Shown: positions 1 through 8,750 of the stretch, one piece after another | How positions within the stretch are numbered: the first letter of the stretch is position 1 | How the letters are laid out: each line of letters begins with the position of its first letter | Source of the DNA: Paenibacillus chondroitinus NBRC 15376 | GTDB lineage: Bacteria; Bacillota; Bacilli; Paenibacillales; NBRC-103111 | DNA: 64,000 bases | Reading direction: 5' to 3' | Assembly (NCBI RefSeq): GCF_004000765.1 | Contig: NZ_BILW01000002.1 | Coordinates: 186,001-250,000, forward strand | The notes under the pieces: generated by a model | The model's input: the letters and a program-made list of their open reading frames with translations, nothing else | Database searches by the model: none | Told to the model about the DNA's origin: nothing | Position numbers and translations under genes: made by a program

Positions 1-256
1 CCGCAATAACAACCAACAAAATCGTATTTCGCATGGACTTAAGAAATGTTTCGTTATGCATCAAGGAAACGTAGTTATCTAAGCCAATAAAATCAAAAGT
101 TCTCAAAGAATAATCGAAAAAGCTGATGTAAATACCTTTTAGCATCGGATATGCGACAAAAATCAGAAAAAATCCAAACGCTGGAAGTAAAAAGAGATAG
201 CTCATCAGCCAGTCGCGCAGGACCATATTTCTCGATTTGCTAACCGTTGCTTCCAT
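1..256 (-). CDS. Carbohydrate ABC transporter permease, N-terminal part (cut by window edge)
   Basis: This is the first 85 codons of a membrane permease read leftward off the window. It starts at the ATG at 256 (MEATVSKSRNM...). The first hydrophobic segment, at about residues 17-37, is followed by a YPMLKGIYISFFDYS stretch and the GLDNYVSLMHNETFLKSMRN region that typifies MalF/UgpA-type sugar permeases just before their second membrane segment. It lies 75 bases downstream of the solute-binding lipoprotein gene on the same strand, the usual order of a CUT1 sugar transporter operon. The substrate cannot be read from this fragment. Confidence 0.85.
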   Translation of the reverse strand, partial: MEATVSKSRNMVLRDWLMSYLFLLPAFGFFLIFVAYPMLKGIYISFFDYSLRTFDFIGLDNYVSLMHNETFLKSMRNTILLVVIA

Positions 257-284
257 TCCTTTTTCCCCATTTCTCGTGTTTAGT

Positions 285-318
285 GGAGGAGCAGCGCCGC
301 TTGCTGCGCTGCCCCTCC
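285..318 (-). other. Stem-loop between binding-protein and permease genes
   Basis: GGAGG-A-GCAGCGC pairs with GCGCTGC-C-CCTCC, a 12-bp GC-rich stem with one mismatch and an 8-base loop. No U-run follows in either direction. Such hairpins between a binding-protein gene and its permease genes are known to stabilise the upstream mRNA, so that more binding protein than permease is made. That role here is inference. Confidence 0.5.
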
Positions 319-331
319 TGCTTATTGCTGC

Positions 332-1717
332 TTATTTTTGAACTTGCGCTTTCGCTTTGGCAATGGCCTCATTGGCTTTGGCCGCAAAGGCGTCCAGCGC
401 CTCTTTCCCCGTTGCCGTTCCTGTCAATGCGCGCTGCAGCTCAGGGAACCAGAACGTGCGGATTTCCGCATAACCGTCTGCAATAGTCGGAGGATCTGTG
501 ATAAATTGACGCGCCAAGTCCGCGTATTTATACTCAGGGTCGTCATACAAGCCGGTTACCGACGTACGTGCGGACAGACCACCGGTCTGAATGACGTTCT
601 TTTTGCCCCAAACGGGATCATTGACAACGAAATCGATAAATTTCTTGGAAGCTGCAATTTTGTCAGCATTACCGTTGTTGAAAATCGCGAGCCCCCCAAG
701 GAACGGCTCAAGCTTAGGTTTCGAACCATCCAACGTCGGGAATGGAAGCAAAATATCCTCGAACGGCACTTTTTTATTCGCTACATTTTGCGCTTTCAAT
801 ACCGGCGAATAGTTCAGGGTAAAGGCCAGCTTTCCTTGTAAAAACAAGTCATTGACGTCAGACGCCGCCAGCGAGGCTGCTCCCGCTACGCTGATCTTGT
901 CTTTGGTGGCTTTGACCACCCAATCCAGCGCCTTGCCGGCATTTTCGGTATTGATGGCAACTTTCGAGTTATCCTCAGACAGGAATCTTGAAACCCCCAT
1001 GTTAGCCAAATAGGCGCGAGTGCCCTGATCACCTGCTGTGCTTTTTGCGAAGAAGCCCGTTGGAATCATATCTGGCGCTTTCTCTTTCACAGCCTGCAGT
1101 GCCTTTTCGTATTCCGCTACCGTCCACGTTCTGTCCGGTCTGTTTAGTGGAAGCAGATCGAGCGCGCCGATTTTCTCAAATACGGTTTTGTTCACAGCCA
1201 TCATGAACGGCCCCGTATTCAGCGGATACATGACGATCTGATCGCCGACGGTCGATTGCTTCCAGAAAGCCGGTGCAATGTCATTTTTAACTTCCGGGGT
1301 CACCATGTCGTTTAATGGCGCGAGCAATTTCTTTTTGCCCCAATCGATAATGCGTCCTGGAGCATCATAGATAACGTCAGGCGCCGTGTTGGACGCAATC
1401 GCAACATTCAGCTTTTGCGGTCCTCCATCGAACGTAATCATTTCCAGATTAACTTTTATTTCCGGATACTTTTGATTAAATGCAGCAATGATTTGTTTCT
1501 CGTATTTGCCGACTTCACCATCCAACGTTTGGAAGTTGGGAAAGTTCCACCATGTAATTTCGACAGGCTTAGCTGCCGCTTGAGTCGCTGCAGGCTTTGA
1601 CGCGTCCGGCGTTGAGGCCGGTTTACTTACCTCGGAATTACTGGTGCATGCAACCAATTGGGATCCTACTAGCGCTACGCCTAAAACGGTCATCAGCCCT
1701 TTTTTCATTGCTCTCAT
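332..1717 (-). CDS. Extracellular sugar-binding lipoprotein of an ABC transporter
   Basis: A 461-residue solute-binding protein of the family-1 (MalE/UgpB) type. The N-terminus has lysines, a hydrophobic core and the lipobox LVAC (Cys about residue 24), followed by a Ser/Thr/Pro/Ala-rich linker, so it should be lipidated and anchored outside the membrane. The body has typical features such as AAFNQKYPEIKVNLE and APDVIYDAPGR, and the later FLGGLAIFNNG part that resembles the hinge region. It is the first gene of the leftward transporter operon and divergent from the YesN/YesM-type regulators. Its ligand is probably an oligosaccharide or glycan fragment, but that cannot be fixed from sequence. 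Confidence 0.9.
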   Translation of the reverse strand: MRAMKKGLMTVLGVALVGSQLVACTSNSEVSKPASTPDASKPAATQAAAKPVEITWWNFPNFQTLDGEVGKYEKQIIAAFNQKYPEIKVNLEMITFDGGPQKLNVAIASNTAPDVIYDAPGRIIDWGKKKLLAPLNDMVTPEVKNDIAPAFWKQSTVGDQIVMYPLNTGPFMMAVNKTVFEKIGALDLLPLNRPDRTWTVAEYEKALQAVKEKAPDMIPTGFFAKSTAGDQGTRAYLANMGVSRFLSEDNSKVAINTENAGKALDWVVKATKDKISVAGAASLAASDVNDLFLQGKLAFTLNYSPVLKAQNVANKKVPFEDILLPFPTLDGSKPKLEPFLGGLAIFNNGNADKIAASKKFIDFVVNDPVWGKKNVIQTGGLSARTSVTGLYDDPEYKYADLARQFITDPPTIADGYAEIRTFWFPELQRALTGTATGKEALDAFAAKANEAIAKAKAQVQK

Positions 1718-1937
1718 CTAAGTACCCCCATTATCGTTATAGGAACGAATGATTTCGCTTTCATTCCTTGCTTTAAGCATAAAACATATCCATCCATGGC
1801 AAAATCCCACTGGTTTTACATCTATGGTCGTATTCTGACCTATTTGCTTTTCGATCTTTTTCAAACACGTTTTGTAGCGATTTTAGTATATAATTTAGAA
1901 AAAGAACAGAGCAGGCCATAATCTTTCGGGGGATCTT

Positions 1938-3581
1938 ATGTATAAACTACTCATTGTCGAGGATGAGCCACTCATTCGCACAGGCATCAAGCATTATTTT
2001 AACTGGCAGGATCTTGAGGTCTCCCATATTGTAGAAGCGGACAACGGCAAAACTGGCCTAACAATGGCCTTGCAAGAGAAACCTCATCTCATCATTACGG
2101 ATATCCGCATGCCGGAGATGGATGGGCTTGAGATGATTGAGCAATTGCGCCCCCAGCTCCCGGATACGGTGTTTGTCATTTTGACAGGATTCAATGAATT
2201 TGCCTATGCGCAGCAAGCCATACGGTTGGGCGGCGTTCATGCCTTTTTGCTTAAACCGCTCGAATATGAAAAAAGTCTGGCCACAATCCAAAGCTGTCTA
2301 CAAGAAATTGTAGCTAGGCAGAAGAAGCGGGAAACCCACTCCGAGCTCATCCATGAAAGCAAGCTGTCCAAGGGCAGCGAATGGGTTCAGCTTTTGCTGG
2401 AGGAACCTGATCTCGCTGTGGCCCAAGAGGGAAAGCTGCAGCAGCTCTTTGAATTTCAAAGCGACCACTATGGGTATGCCCCTTTTGTTATCTCGTGGTT
2501 ACCTATGAAAACAGCTGCTCCTCTTGCCAAAAATAGCATCAAGCAGATGGCGGCCACTTGGATCGATGATACGATTTCGTCGCTGTATTCGACTGAAACG
2601 GCACGTCAAATTATTACCTATATGTATAGATCGAAGATATACGGGATTGCAATTTTAAATAACCCCTATGCGGAGGTCGATCAAAGACTTGCTATTCAAC
2701 AACAGGAGCGTTTGTTGAAGCAGGCCGGAGATGAGAGTCAAACTTCTATATTTATGGCCATCGGGGAACCAACAGACAAGCTGCCTGAATTAGGCCATTT
2801 GCTGCACCAGACGGATAAAGCATTATGGCAGCGTTATTATGAAACGGGCCGGCACGTGTTTCTTGCAGCCGTTGGCGAGACGGCACATGCAAGCAAATCA
2901 TCCGCCATTCATTTGGATGATCAAGATAAAAAACAGCTCTATGCCTGCTTGGAAAGCGCTAATGCAGAGGAAATCAAAAAACTCTTGCACCGATTTGAGA
3001 AGGACAATCTAGCACATATGCCGCAGATGGCGCCTGCACGTTGGCTGGCCTTTTTGCAGGAACTCATCGGCGTTTGCATACCGTTTGCCAACAAAAACAG
3101 CATCCCGTTTGAAAGCGTCTACAGTGACAAGCTGTTAAGCCTTGCCTTTGTGGATGATTTCTCAACATTCGAGGCTCTTTTTGAATGGCTCGGCGATTGG
3201 ATGGCGCAGCTCGGAACCTTATCACGGGATGGCTCGCTATCGGACCAGCAGCAGGACGTGCTTATTTTTGAGCACATCGCCTCTTTCATTAGACAGAACA
3301 TTGCGGAAGATGTGACGCTGCAAATGGTCGCCGACCGCTTTTTCTACAACCCTTCCTACTTAAGCCGCCTGTTTAAAAGAAAATTAGATAAAAATTACAT
3401 GCGGTTTGTCACGGAAATCCGAATAACCTATGCTCAGGAGCTGTTAAAGAGGCCTGACTTATTAGTAACGGACATCTGTACGATGTGCGGGTACAAAAGC
3501 TACAAACATTTCGTCAAAACCTTTGGGATCATCGCCCAAATGACACCCACCGAATACCGAAAAAAATGGGGTTGGTCCTAA
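1938..3581 (+). CDS. YesN-type response regulator with AraC DNA-binding domain
   Basis: A 547-residue regulator. The receiver domain (residues 1-120) has the acidic pair ED at 8-9, the phosphoacceptor Asp at 55 (ITDIRMPEMDG) and the conserved Thr and Lys (LTGF, LLKPLEYE). A long middle region of no clear motif links it to a C-terminal AraC helix-turn-helix domain (about 450-545: MVADRFFYNPSYLSRLFKR and GYKSYKHFVKTFG). It abuts the histidine kinase gene, with the TAA directly followed by its ATG. Divergent orientation to the sugar transporter suggests it activates that operon when the kinase senses an extracellular sugar. Confidence 0.93.
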   Translation: MYKLLIVEDEPLIRTGIKHYFNWQDLEVSHIVEADNGKTGLTMALQEKPHLIITDIRMPEMDGLEMIEQLRPQLPDTVFVILTGFNEFAYAQQAIRLGGVHAFLLKPLEYEKSLATIQSCLQEIVARQKKRETHSELIHESKLSKGSEWVQLLLEEPDLAVAQEGKLQQLFEFQSDHYGYAPFVISWLPMKTAAPLAKNSIKQMAATWIDDTISSLYSTETARQIITYMYRSKIYGIAILNNPYAEVDQRLAIQQQERLLKQAGDESQTSIFMAIGEPTDKLPELGHLLHQTDKALWQRYYETGRHVFLAAVGETAHASKSSAIHLDDQDKKQLYACLESANAEEIKKLLHRFEKDNLAHMPQMAPARWLAFLQELIGVCIPFANKNSIPFESVYSDKLLSLAFVDDFSTFEALFEWLGDWMAQLGTLSRDGSLSDQQQDVLIFEHIASFIRQNIAEDVTLQMVADRFFYNPSYLSRLFKRKLDKNYMRFVTEIRITYAQELLKRPDLLVTDICTMCGYKSYKHFVKTFGIIAQMTPTEYRKKWGWS

Positions 3582-5396
3582 ATGTTGAAATGGCGGATGA
3601 AGCACGTCAACCAGCAAATTTTTGTGCTGATGATCCTGATTATTACAATTCCTTTGTTAATCATTTCCGTTATCATCTACTTATTTTCCATACAAGCCGT
3701 CAAAAACGAATATCAAAGCAGCTCCAACTTAATTCTTACGAATTTGTCCTTCAACATTGATCAGTACTTGCAAAGTATCGAAAAAGGCACGCTGAACGCA
3801 CAAATGGACGGACAGCTGCAAGGAGCGTTGGAGCATTGGACCCTAGCTGGCGAGGACAGCGGCAACGATCAGATGATTGTATACGGCAACATTATCGAGC
3901 ATTTTATCAGCTCTATCGAGATGACGATCAAAAACGTGGACAGCGTTCAAATTTACGCAGGATCAAGAATGTTTTACTCGATGAATTTCAATCGTTCCGA
4001 CTACGATGTGAAGGATTTTACGCATGAAGACTGGTATATCCAGACACAGCAGAAAGCAGGCGGAATCGTACTTTTCGGCGCGCATCTTCCTTTTCATCGG
4101 GTCAACGCCAAAGAATCGGTTATTTCCATCGCCAGAGTCATTAACAAAGTAGGCAGCAAACAGCCTATCGGTGTCATGCTCATTGACATTCGTCTGGATT
4201 CTCTAAGGGAAATTTTGAAGCTATCGGAGGATCGGAAGCGGAATTTCATCATTATTGATGATAAAGGCGGCGTGATTTACAATTCCAACCGCAATCAGTC
4301 GATAAGCGATTTGTCGGCAACGCTCAAGGAGCAAGCCATTCAATCCGTGCTGGGTAACGAAACGGGGAGTTTTTATGCCAATTTCTCTGGCGTTGACTCG
4401 TATATTAACTTTGTAACTTCTTCGTACTCCGGTTGGAAAGTCATTCAATATATCGATGAGAAAGAAATGACCAAGCAAGCCGATATTTTGATTAAAATAG
4501 TTCTGACCTTAGCCTTCCTCTCCCTGGGCACAGCGCTTCTCTTCATGTTTATCCTGTCCGCGCGTGTGACCAAACCGATCATTCTGCTTAGCAGGCAAGT
4601 TAAATTGGTCGGGTTAGGGAAATTCGACGTTGATTTAAGCAGCGACCGTCAGGATGAATTCGGTGTGCTGTATCAGGGCATCCGTAAAATGGTGGAAGAT
4701 CTGCAAAACTATATCGAGCGCTCGGCCACGGCGATGGTACAGCAAAAAATTGCTCAATTCGGCGCGTTAAAAAGCCAAATTAATCCCCATTTTCTCGCCA
4801 ATGTGCTCGAGTCCATCCAAATGAAAGCCGTCATTAACGGACAGCGGGAAATTAGTGAGATGGTCGGCATGATCGGCCGTCTGTTCCGCATTCAGATCCA
4901 GACTGGCAAAGAAACCGTATCCTTGCGTGAAGAGCTTGAGCATATACGGTTATATGTGAAAATTCAGCAGCTCCGCTTCGGTGATAAAATCCAGTATTCC
5001 GAGAAGCTTGCGGAAGAGAGCGCCGAACTGCAAGTCATTCACTTCTCCCTCCAGCCGCTCGTCGAAAATGCGATCGTGCACGGGCTGGAGCGGTTAAGCG
5101 GGCCAGGTTTGCTTGAAGTGTCCACGGTCAAATCCGGCAATGATATGCTCATCATGATCAAAGACAATGGTGTTGGCATGGACGAAGAAAAGCTGCAACA
5201 GCTGCAATTAAGACTCGCGCAGCCTTCCAGTCCGTTAGACGAGGCTCATATCGGAATTAAAAATGTTCATGATCGTATCTGTTTCTACTTCGGCGAACAA
5301 TACGGCCTGACCTTGTACAGCCAAACAGGGCAAGGTACGACGGTGATCATTCGCCTTCCGATGAAACAAAAGGGACTGTTTCGAAAGATCACATGA
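3582..5396 (+). CDS. YesM-type membrane sensor histidine kinase
   Basis: A 604-residue kinase with two membrane segments (about 15-38 and 300-325) enclosing an extracellular Cache-like sensor of some 260 residues. A HAMP linker follows (RVTKPIILLSRQV), then a His_kinase domain with QINPHFLANVLESIQ (phospho-acceptor His near residue 402) and a GHKL ATPase (ENAIVHGLE; IKDNGVGMD). This is the standard partner of YesN-type regulators. It is translated with the upstream regulator, with no gap between them, and the coding end runs into a strong terminator hairpin. The signal sensed is unknown; it is probably a sugar, perhaps via the binding lipoprotein. Confidence 0.93.
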   Translation: MLKWRMKHVNQQIFVLMILIITIPLLIISVIIYLFSIQAVKNEYQSSSNLILTNLSFNIDQYLQSIEKGTLNAQMDGQLQGALEHWTLAGEDSGNDQMIVYGNIIEHFISSIEMTIKNVDSVQIYAGSRMFYSMNFNRSDYDVKDFTHEDWYIQTQQKAGGIVLFGAHLPFHRVNAKESVISIARVINKVGSKQPIGVMLIDIRLDSLREILKLSEDRKRNFIIIDDKGGVIYNSNRNQSISDLSATLKEQAIQSVLGNETGSFYANFSGVDSYINFVTSSYSGWKVIQYIDEKEMTKQADILIKIVLTLAFLSLGTALLFMFILSARVTKPIILLSRQVKLVGLGKFDVDLSSDRQDEFGVLYQGIRKMVEDLQNYIERSATAMVQQKIAQFGALKSQINPHFLANVLESIQMKAVINGQREISEMVGMIGRLFRIQIQTGKETVSLREELEHIRLYVKIQQLRFGDKIQYSEKLAEESAELQVIHFSLQPLVENAIVHGLERLSGPGLLEVSTVKSGNDMLIMIKDNGVGMDEEKLQQLQLRLAQPSSPLDEAHIGIKNVHDRICFYFGEQYGLTLYSQTGQGTTVIIRLPMKQKGLFRKIT

Positions 5397-5416
5397 TCTT
5401 TTGAGACAGTCCCTTT
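5369..5416. terminator. Bidirectional terminator between the kinase and spo0M-like genes
   Basis: AAAGGGACTGT pairs with ACAGTCCCTTT, with an inner AAAGATCA/TGATCTTT stem. The arm overlaps the last codons of the rightward kinase gene. It lies between two convergent genes and can serve both. Confidence 0.8.
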
Positions 5417-5432
5417 CGTGCATGCGTGCGTG

Positions 5433-6227
5433 TTACCGATCCAGCAAATCGTCAAAAATGCCCCGGAACTGATCCGCCATGGATTCAGCACCTTCCTCAA
5501 GCTCATCTACGCTGAAGAAGAAACGGTGATGGGACTCATCCGTATCCAGCATATCCGATAAAAGGCCGCCAAAACCACGCGTTCTGCGGTCAAATTCCAG
5601 GAGGACTTCGACCCCGTTCTCATCCGGGTAGAAAACAAGCTCCAGCTCATCCACTGAGCTGCGGTATTCCCCATTTTGATATGGTACAAATTCGAAATTT
5701 TGGATAAATGGCAGATGATAATTGCGCTGCGGATAATATTCGTTCTCTGCTTTATGCAAATGAAAACCGAGTTCCTCCAACGCTTCAAAAATAACCGACG
5801 TGTACGGGTGAGCCAACACTTCGATAAGATCACGATCGGAAGGATCAACCGCGTTGTCCACATCCATACCTGTACGGATCCATATCGGGCTCACGCCAAT
5901 TGAAATAGGCGTCTCATGCGGCAGCACGAAATGAAAAGGAATTTCCACCGATTCTCCGGGTTCAAAAACAAAGCTTTCACCTAACAGAATATTGGCGATC
6001 ACAACCGTTTCTCTGTTCATCCGATTCGCATCGTTATTCGCCGGCTTGAGGTATTCCGTCATGATCTGAAAATAAATTCTATCCACTTTCTGCTCAACAC
6101 TGCCGCCTTTGGCAACGATGACTCCTTCTACAAGCTCCCCGGGAACGAAAGTCTCCGTATGGAATTGCGTATCGATTTCAATGTTGCCAATTCCTACTTT
6201 AGCCATCATTTTCTTAAAAAAAGACAT
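5433..6227 (-). CDS. spo0M: Spo0M-like sporulation-control protein
   Basis: A 264-residue soluble protein, close to the usual length (about 258) of Bacillus Spo0M, an arrestin-fold protein that affects entry into sporulation. Recognisable parts are the N-terminal MSFFKKMMAKVGIGNIEIDT, the VPGELVEGVIVAKGG strand pair, the PHETPISIG region and an acidic C-terminal end. Two bases separate it from the upstream ATPase gene, so it is the last gene of a three-gene leftward group with that ATPase and a pentapeptide-repeat protein. The convergent terminator ends the transcript. Family call is confident; the role of the operon partners in sporulation is not established. Confidence 0.88.
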   Translation of the reverse strand: MSFFKKMMAKVGIGNIEIDTQFHTETFVPGELVEGVIVAKGGSVEQKVDRIYFQIMTEYLKPANNDANRMNRETVVIANILLGESFVFEPGESVEIPFHFVLPHETPISIGVSPIWIRTGMDVDNAVDPSDRDLIEVLAHPYTSVIFEALEELGFHLHKAENEYYPQRNYHLPFIQNFEFVPYQNGEYRSSVDELELVFYPDENGVEVLLEFDRRTRGFGGLLSDMLDTDESHHRFFFSVDELEEGAESMADQFRGIFDDLLDR

Positions 6228-6229
6228 AA

Positions 6230-6988
6230 TTATTCCTCCGCTTCATCCTCATCAAAAAGCGCCCGAAAATACCGCTCCCGATGATTCAAGAAATCTCTCG
6301 TTAAATTGAAATGATCCGTATCTTCATACGAGATTGGCTCGATGGCGGTTTCAGTAAACTGCAAAATTTGCGCGCCTGGATACGCCATGATGATCGGGGA
6401 ATGCGTAGCTATAATAAATTGCGCCTGACCTGATTTCTCCAATTCCCGAATCATACTGAGAAAAGCCAGTTGATTCTGCGGCGAAAGCGCCGACTCGGGC
6501 TCATCCAGCAGATATAAACCTTTTCGCCCGAACCGGTTCCGGAAAAAGGTCAAAAAAGCTTGGCCATGCGACTGCTCATTCAGGGATTTGCCGCCATATG
6601 GGGCGTAAGCTTGAAATCCAATATACGGATCTTTCGCCAGCTCATCGATATATCCGGCAAACGTATCAAAGGTTTCCGCACGGAAAAAGAGTCCATGGCT
6701 GACTTTGGGCAGCCACGATAATCTCATGATATTCGCCAGCGATTCATCATCTTTTTCTTTCTTGATCGTTAAATCCCGGCCTCCGACCACACTAAAGCCG
6801 CAGGAGACTCCGATCGCCTCCAGCAGCGTTGACTTCCCCGAACCATTATTTCCGATAAAAAAGGTGACATTCGAGCGGAATCTGAGTTCATCGATTTGGC
6901 GAATGGGCCTAATGTTAAACGGAAATGCCGCTTGATCCGCTTCGGACAACTCGGACCAATTCAAGGTAATTCGCTGTAAAAATGGCAT
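6230..6988 (-). CDS. AAA-family ATPase (ABC/SMC-like ATP-binding protein)
   Basis: A 252-residue cytoplasmic ATPase. The start is taken at the ATG at 6988 because AGGAGG sits ideally before it; an ATG 18 bases further upstream would bury that site in the coding sequence. Walker A is GNNGSGKST (about residues 46-54). Walker B is LYLLDEPESALS, with the switch His in IIATHSPIIMA. This is the layout of the single-domain AAA_21/AAA_23 ATPases related to RecF/OLD heads. No transporter subunit lies nearby. It is sandwiched between a pentapeptide-repeat gene and the spo0M-like gene, all with 2-23 base gaps. Function unknown beyond ATP hydrolysis. Confidence 0.8.
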   Translation of the reverse strand: MPFLQRITLNWSELSEADQAAFPFNIRPIRQIDELRFRSNVTFFIGNNGSGKSTLLEAIGVSCGFSVVGGRDLTIKKEKDDESLANIMRLSWLPKVSHGLFFRAETFDTFAGYIDELAKDPYIGFQAYAPYGGKSLNEQSHGQAFLTFFRNRFGRKGLYLLDEPESALSPQNQLAFLSMIRELEKSGQAQFIIATHSPIIMAYPGAQILQFTETAIEPISYEDTDHFNLTRDFLNHRERYFRALFDEDEAEE

Positions 6989-7011
6989 TCGTGCCTCCTG
7001 CTGCACATGAC

Positions 7012-7428
7012 TTATTGATTTGCTGAATAGTTCTTGAGTAAATCTTCAACAAGAATGCCATTGATTTTCATGCCCCTGAGTTCACAATCTGTAAGCTCGG
7101 CATCCGTCAAATCACAGTTGGCTATCTTGGTATTGGCTAGTTTGCATTTTGTAAATGAGGTGTCAACCAGATGAACATGTTCGATCTGAGCGTTGTTGAA
7201 ATTGGCATTCTGAATGCTCGTATTCGAAAGGTTGATGTTCGAAAACTTTGTTTTCTGCATATTGATGTCATCTAATACCATGCCGCTCATATTCGCATTA
7301 TGAATCTTTGTGTTGGCAAGATTCACATCGTCAAAAACAAGCTCCTCCGCTTTCACTTTTTCAAATTTTGAACCCGTGATATCCGCCATCTGCAGATTCA
7401 ATTTCTCCGTTTTCAAATTCAAGCTCAT
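7012..7428 (-). CDS. Pentapeptide-repeat protein
   Basis: 138 residues. The reading frame stays open upstream into the 3' end of the dehydratase gene, but the start at 7428 (MSLNLKTEKL...) has the only good ribosome binding site (AAGGTGAGG) and avoids that overlap. The protein is almost entirely A(D/N)LXX-like five-residue repeats (for example ANTKIHNANMSGMVLDDINM and NLSNTSIQNANFNNAQIEHV), which fold into a right-handed quadrilateral beta-helix. Related proteins bind gyrase or act as scaffolds; nothing here identifies the partner. It heads the group with the ATPase and the spo0M-like gene. Confidence 0.8.
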   Translation of the reverse strand: MSLNLKTEKLNLQMADITGSKFEKVKAEELVFDDVNLANTKIHNANMSGMVLDDINMQKTKFSNINLSNTSIQNANFNNAQIEHVHLVDTSFTKCKLANTKIANCDLTDAELTDCELRGMKINGILVEDLLKNYSANQ

Positions 7429-7519
7429 CAACCTCACCTTTTCAGCAGATTCATATACATGGACATCTAATAGAGTGCTCACATTTAACTTTACACGAAA
7501 ATGGTTCTCAGGCAAACTC

Positions 7520-8728
7520 TTACGGCCGAATGGCCGTTCCATCCGGGATTCGAGCCAGTGTCCAAGCCGGCAGCTTGTCATGACAAGGATACCGTGCAGC
7601 TTTGCTCTCGTCTAGGTCAATGCCAAGTCCTGGCTTATCGTTTATGTAGACATAGCCGTTCCGAACTTCCGGAGATCCGGGAAATACTTCTCTCGCCTGC
7701 TCGGAATATTCGGTCCATTCCTGTATGCCGAAATTCGGACTGGCCAAATCCAGATGAATATTAGCTGCTGCACCTACGGGAGAAAGATCCCCCGGTCCGT
7801 GCCACGCCGTCCGCACGCCAAAAGCTTCGCAAAGCGTGGCCAGCTTTCTAGCCGGCGTCAAGCCGCCGATGGCACTGATGTGGCAGCGGATAAAATCAAT
7901 GAGCCGCCGTGAAATAAGCGGCATCCATTCCGCCGGATGGACGAACAGCTCCCCCATCGCAAGCGGTGTGGCACACTGGCTGCGCAGATTTTCAAACCAA
8001 TCGAGCTGCTCAGGAGGCAGCGCATCTTCGAGGAAGAAAAGCCTGTACGGCTCGAGCTGCTTCGCCAACCGGACAGCCTCAATTGGCACAAGCCGCTCAT
8101 GGATGTCATGAAGCAGCTCGATCTCGCCGCCCAGCTGCAGGCGCATATGCTCGAAGAGCTGAACCACGCTGCGCGAATAAGCCTGCGGGTCAAAATAAAC
8201 GCCGGGCTGTGCGTTCTCCGGCGAATGCAGTTGATGGCCGCGACCGCCGTAACCGCCCATCTGGCAGCGCAAGTAGCGGTAGCCCTGCTCGATGAAAGCG
8301 CGAACATGATGTTCGACTTCCTGCGGATCGCGTCCATCTGCATGGCGGTAGACCGCCGCCGCTTCGCGGCATTTGCCGCCAAGCAGATCATACACGGGCA
8401 TATTCGCCAGCTTGCCCTTAATGTCCCACAGCGCCATATCGACGCCGGCGATGGCATTATTCAGTACAGGTCCGTTGCGCCAATAGGAACTGACCATGGA
8501 GGTTTGCCATATGTCTTCGATACGGCGCGGATCTTTACCCACAAGAAACGGCTTCAAGTATTGCTCCACAGCATTAGCAACAGTCAGATGCCGCTGCGTG
8601 AACGTAGCACAGCCGATGCCATACAAGCCTGGTTCGGTCGTTTCTACTTTTACAACAACAAGATTAATACCATCCGGAGCGGTCAAGATTACGCGTACAT
8701 CGCGAATTTGTAAATGCGACACTCTCAT
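7520..8728 (-). CDS. Enolase-superfamily dehydratase, RspA / D-mannonate dehydratase type
   Basis: 402 residues, the usual size of the ManD/RspA family, which dehydrates D-mannonate or D-altronate to 2-keto-3-deoxygluconate or does so only weakly. The N-terminal capping domain carries YWRNGPVLNNAIAGVDMALW. The barrel carries LLHDIHERL (metal-binding Asp and catalytic His), FFLEDALPPE and LAMGELF (metal-binding Glu residues), and HGPGDLSPVG. The C-terminus GYVYINDKPGLGIDLDE is typical of the family. It is transcribed with an SDR dehydrogenase 22 bases upstream, which suggests a sugar-acid pathway. The substrate is uncertain because this family contains both efficient and very slow enzymes. Confidence 0.85.
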   Translation of the reverse strand: MRVSHLQIRDVRVILTAPDGINLVVVKVETTEPGLYGIGCATFTQRHLTVANAVEQYLKPFLVGKDPRRIEDIWQTSMVSSYWRNGPVLNNAIAGVDMALWDIKGKLANMPVYDLLGGKCREAAAVYRHADGRDPQEVEHHVRAFIEQGYRYLRCQMGGYGGRGHQLHSPENAQPGVYFDPQAYSRSVVQLFEHMRLQLGGEIELLHDIHERLVPIEAVRLAKQLEPYRLFFLEDALPPEQLDWFENLRSQCATPLAMGELFVHPAEWMPLISRRLIDFIRCHISAIGGLTPARKLATLCEAFGVRTAWHGPGDLSPVGAAANIHLDLASPNFGIQEWTEYSEQAREVFPGSPEVRNGYVYINDKPGLGIDLDESKAARYPCHDKLPAWTLARIPDGTAIRP

Positions 8729-8750
8729 TCATCTCCCTTAAGTTATTAAG

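Noticed and set aside
338..841. Rightward 167-codon frame inside the sugar-binding lipoprotein gene
   Set aside because: Antisense shadow; the leftward frame has a lipoprotein signal and family motifs.
1861..1894. Promoter for the YesN-type regulator
   Set aside because: TATAAT at 1889-1894 is good, but no -35 element lies at 16-18 bases, so it is not listed as a feature.
7937..8713. Rightward 258-codon frame opposite the dehydratase gene
   Set aside because: Shadow of a high-GC coding stretch; no binding site, no family features.
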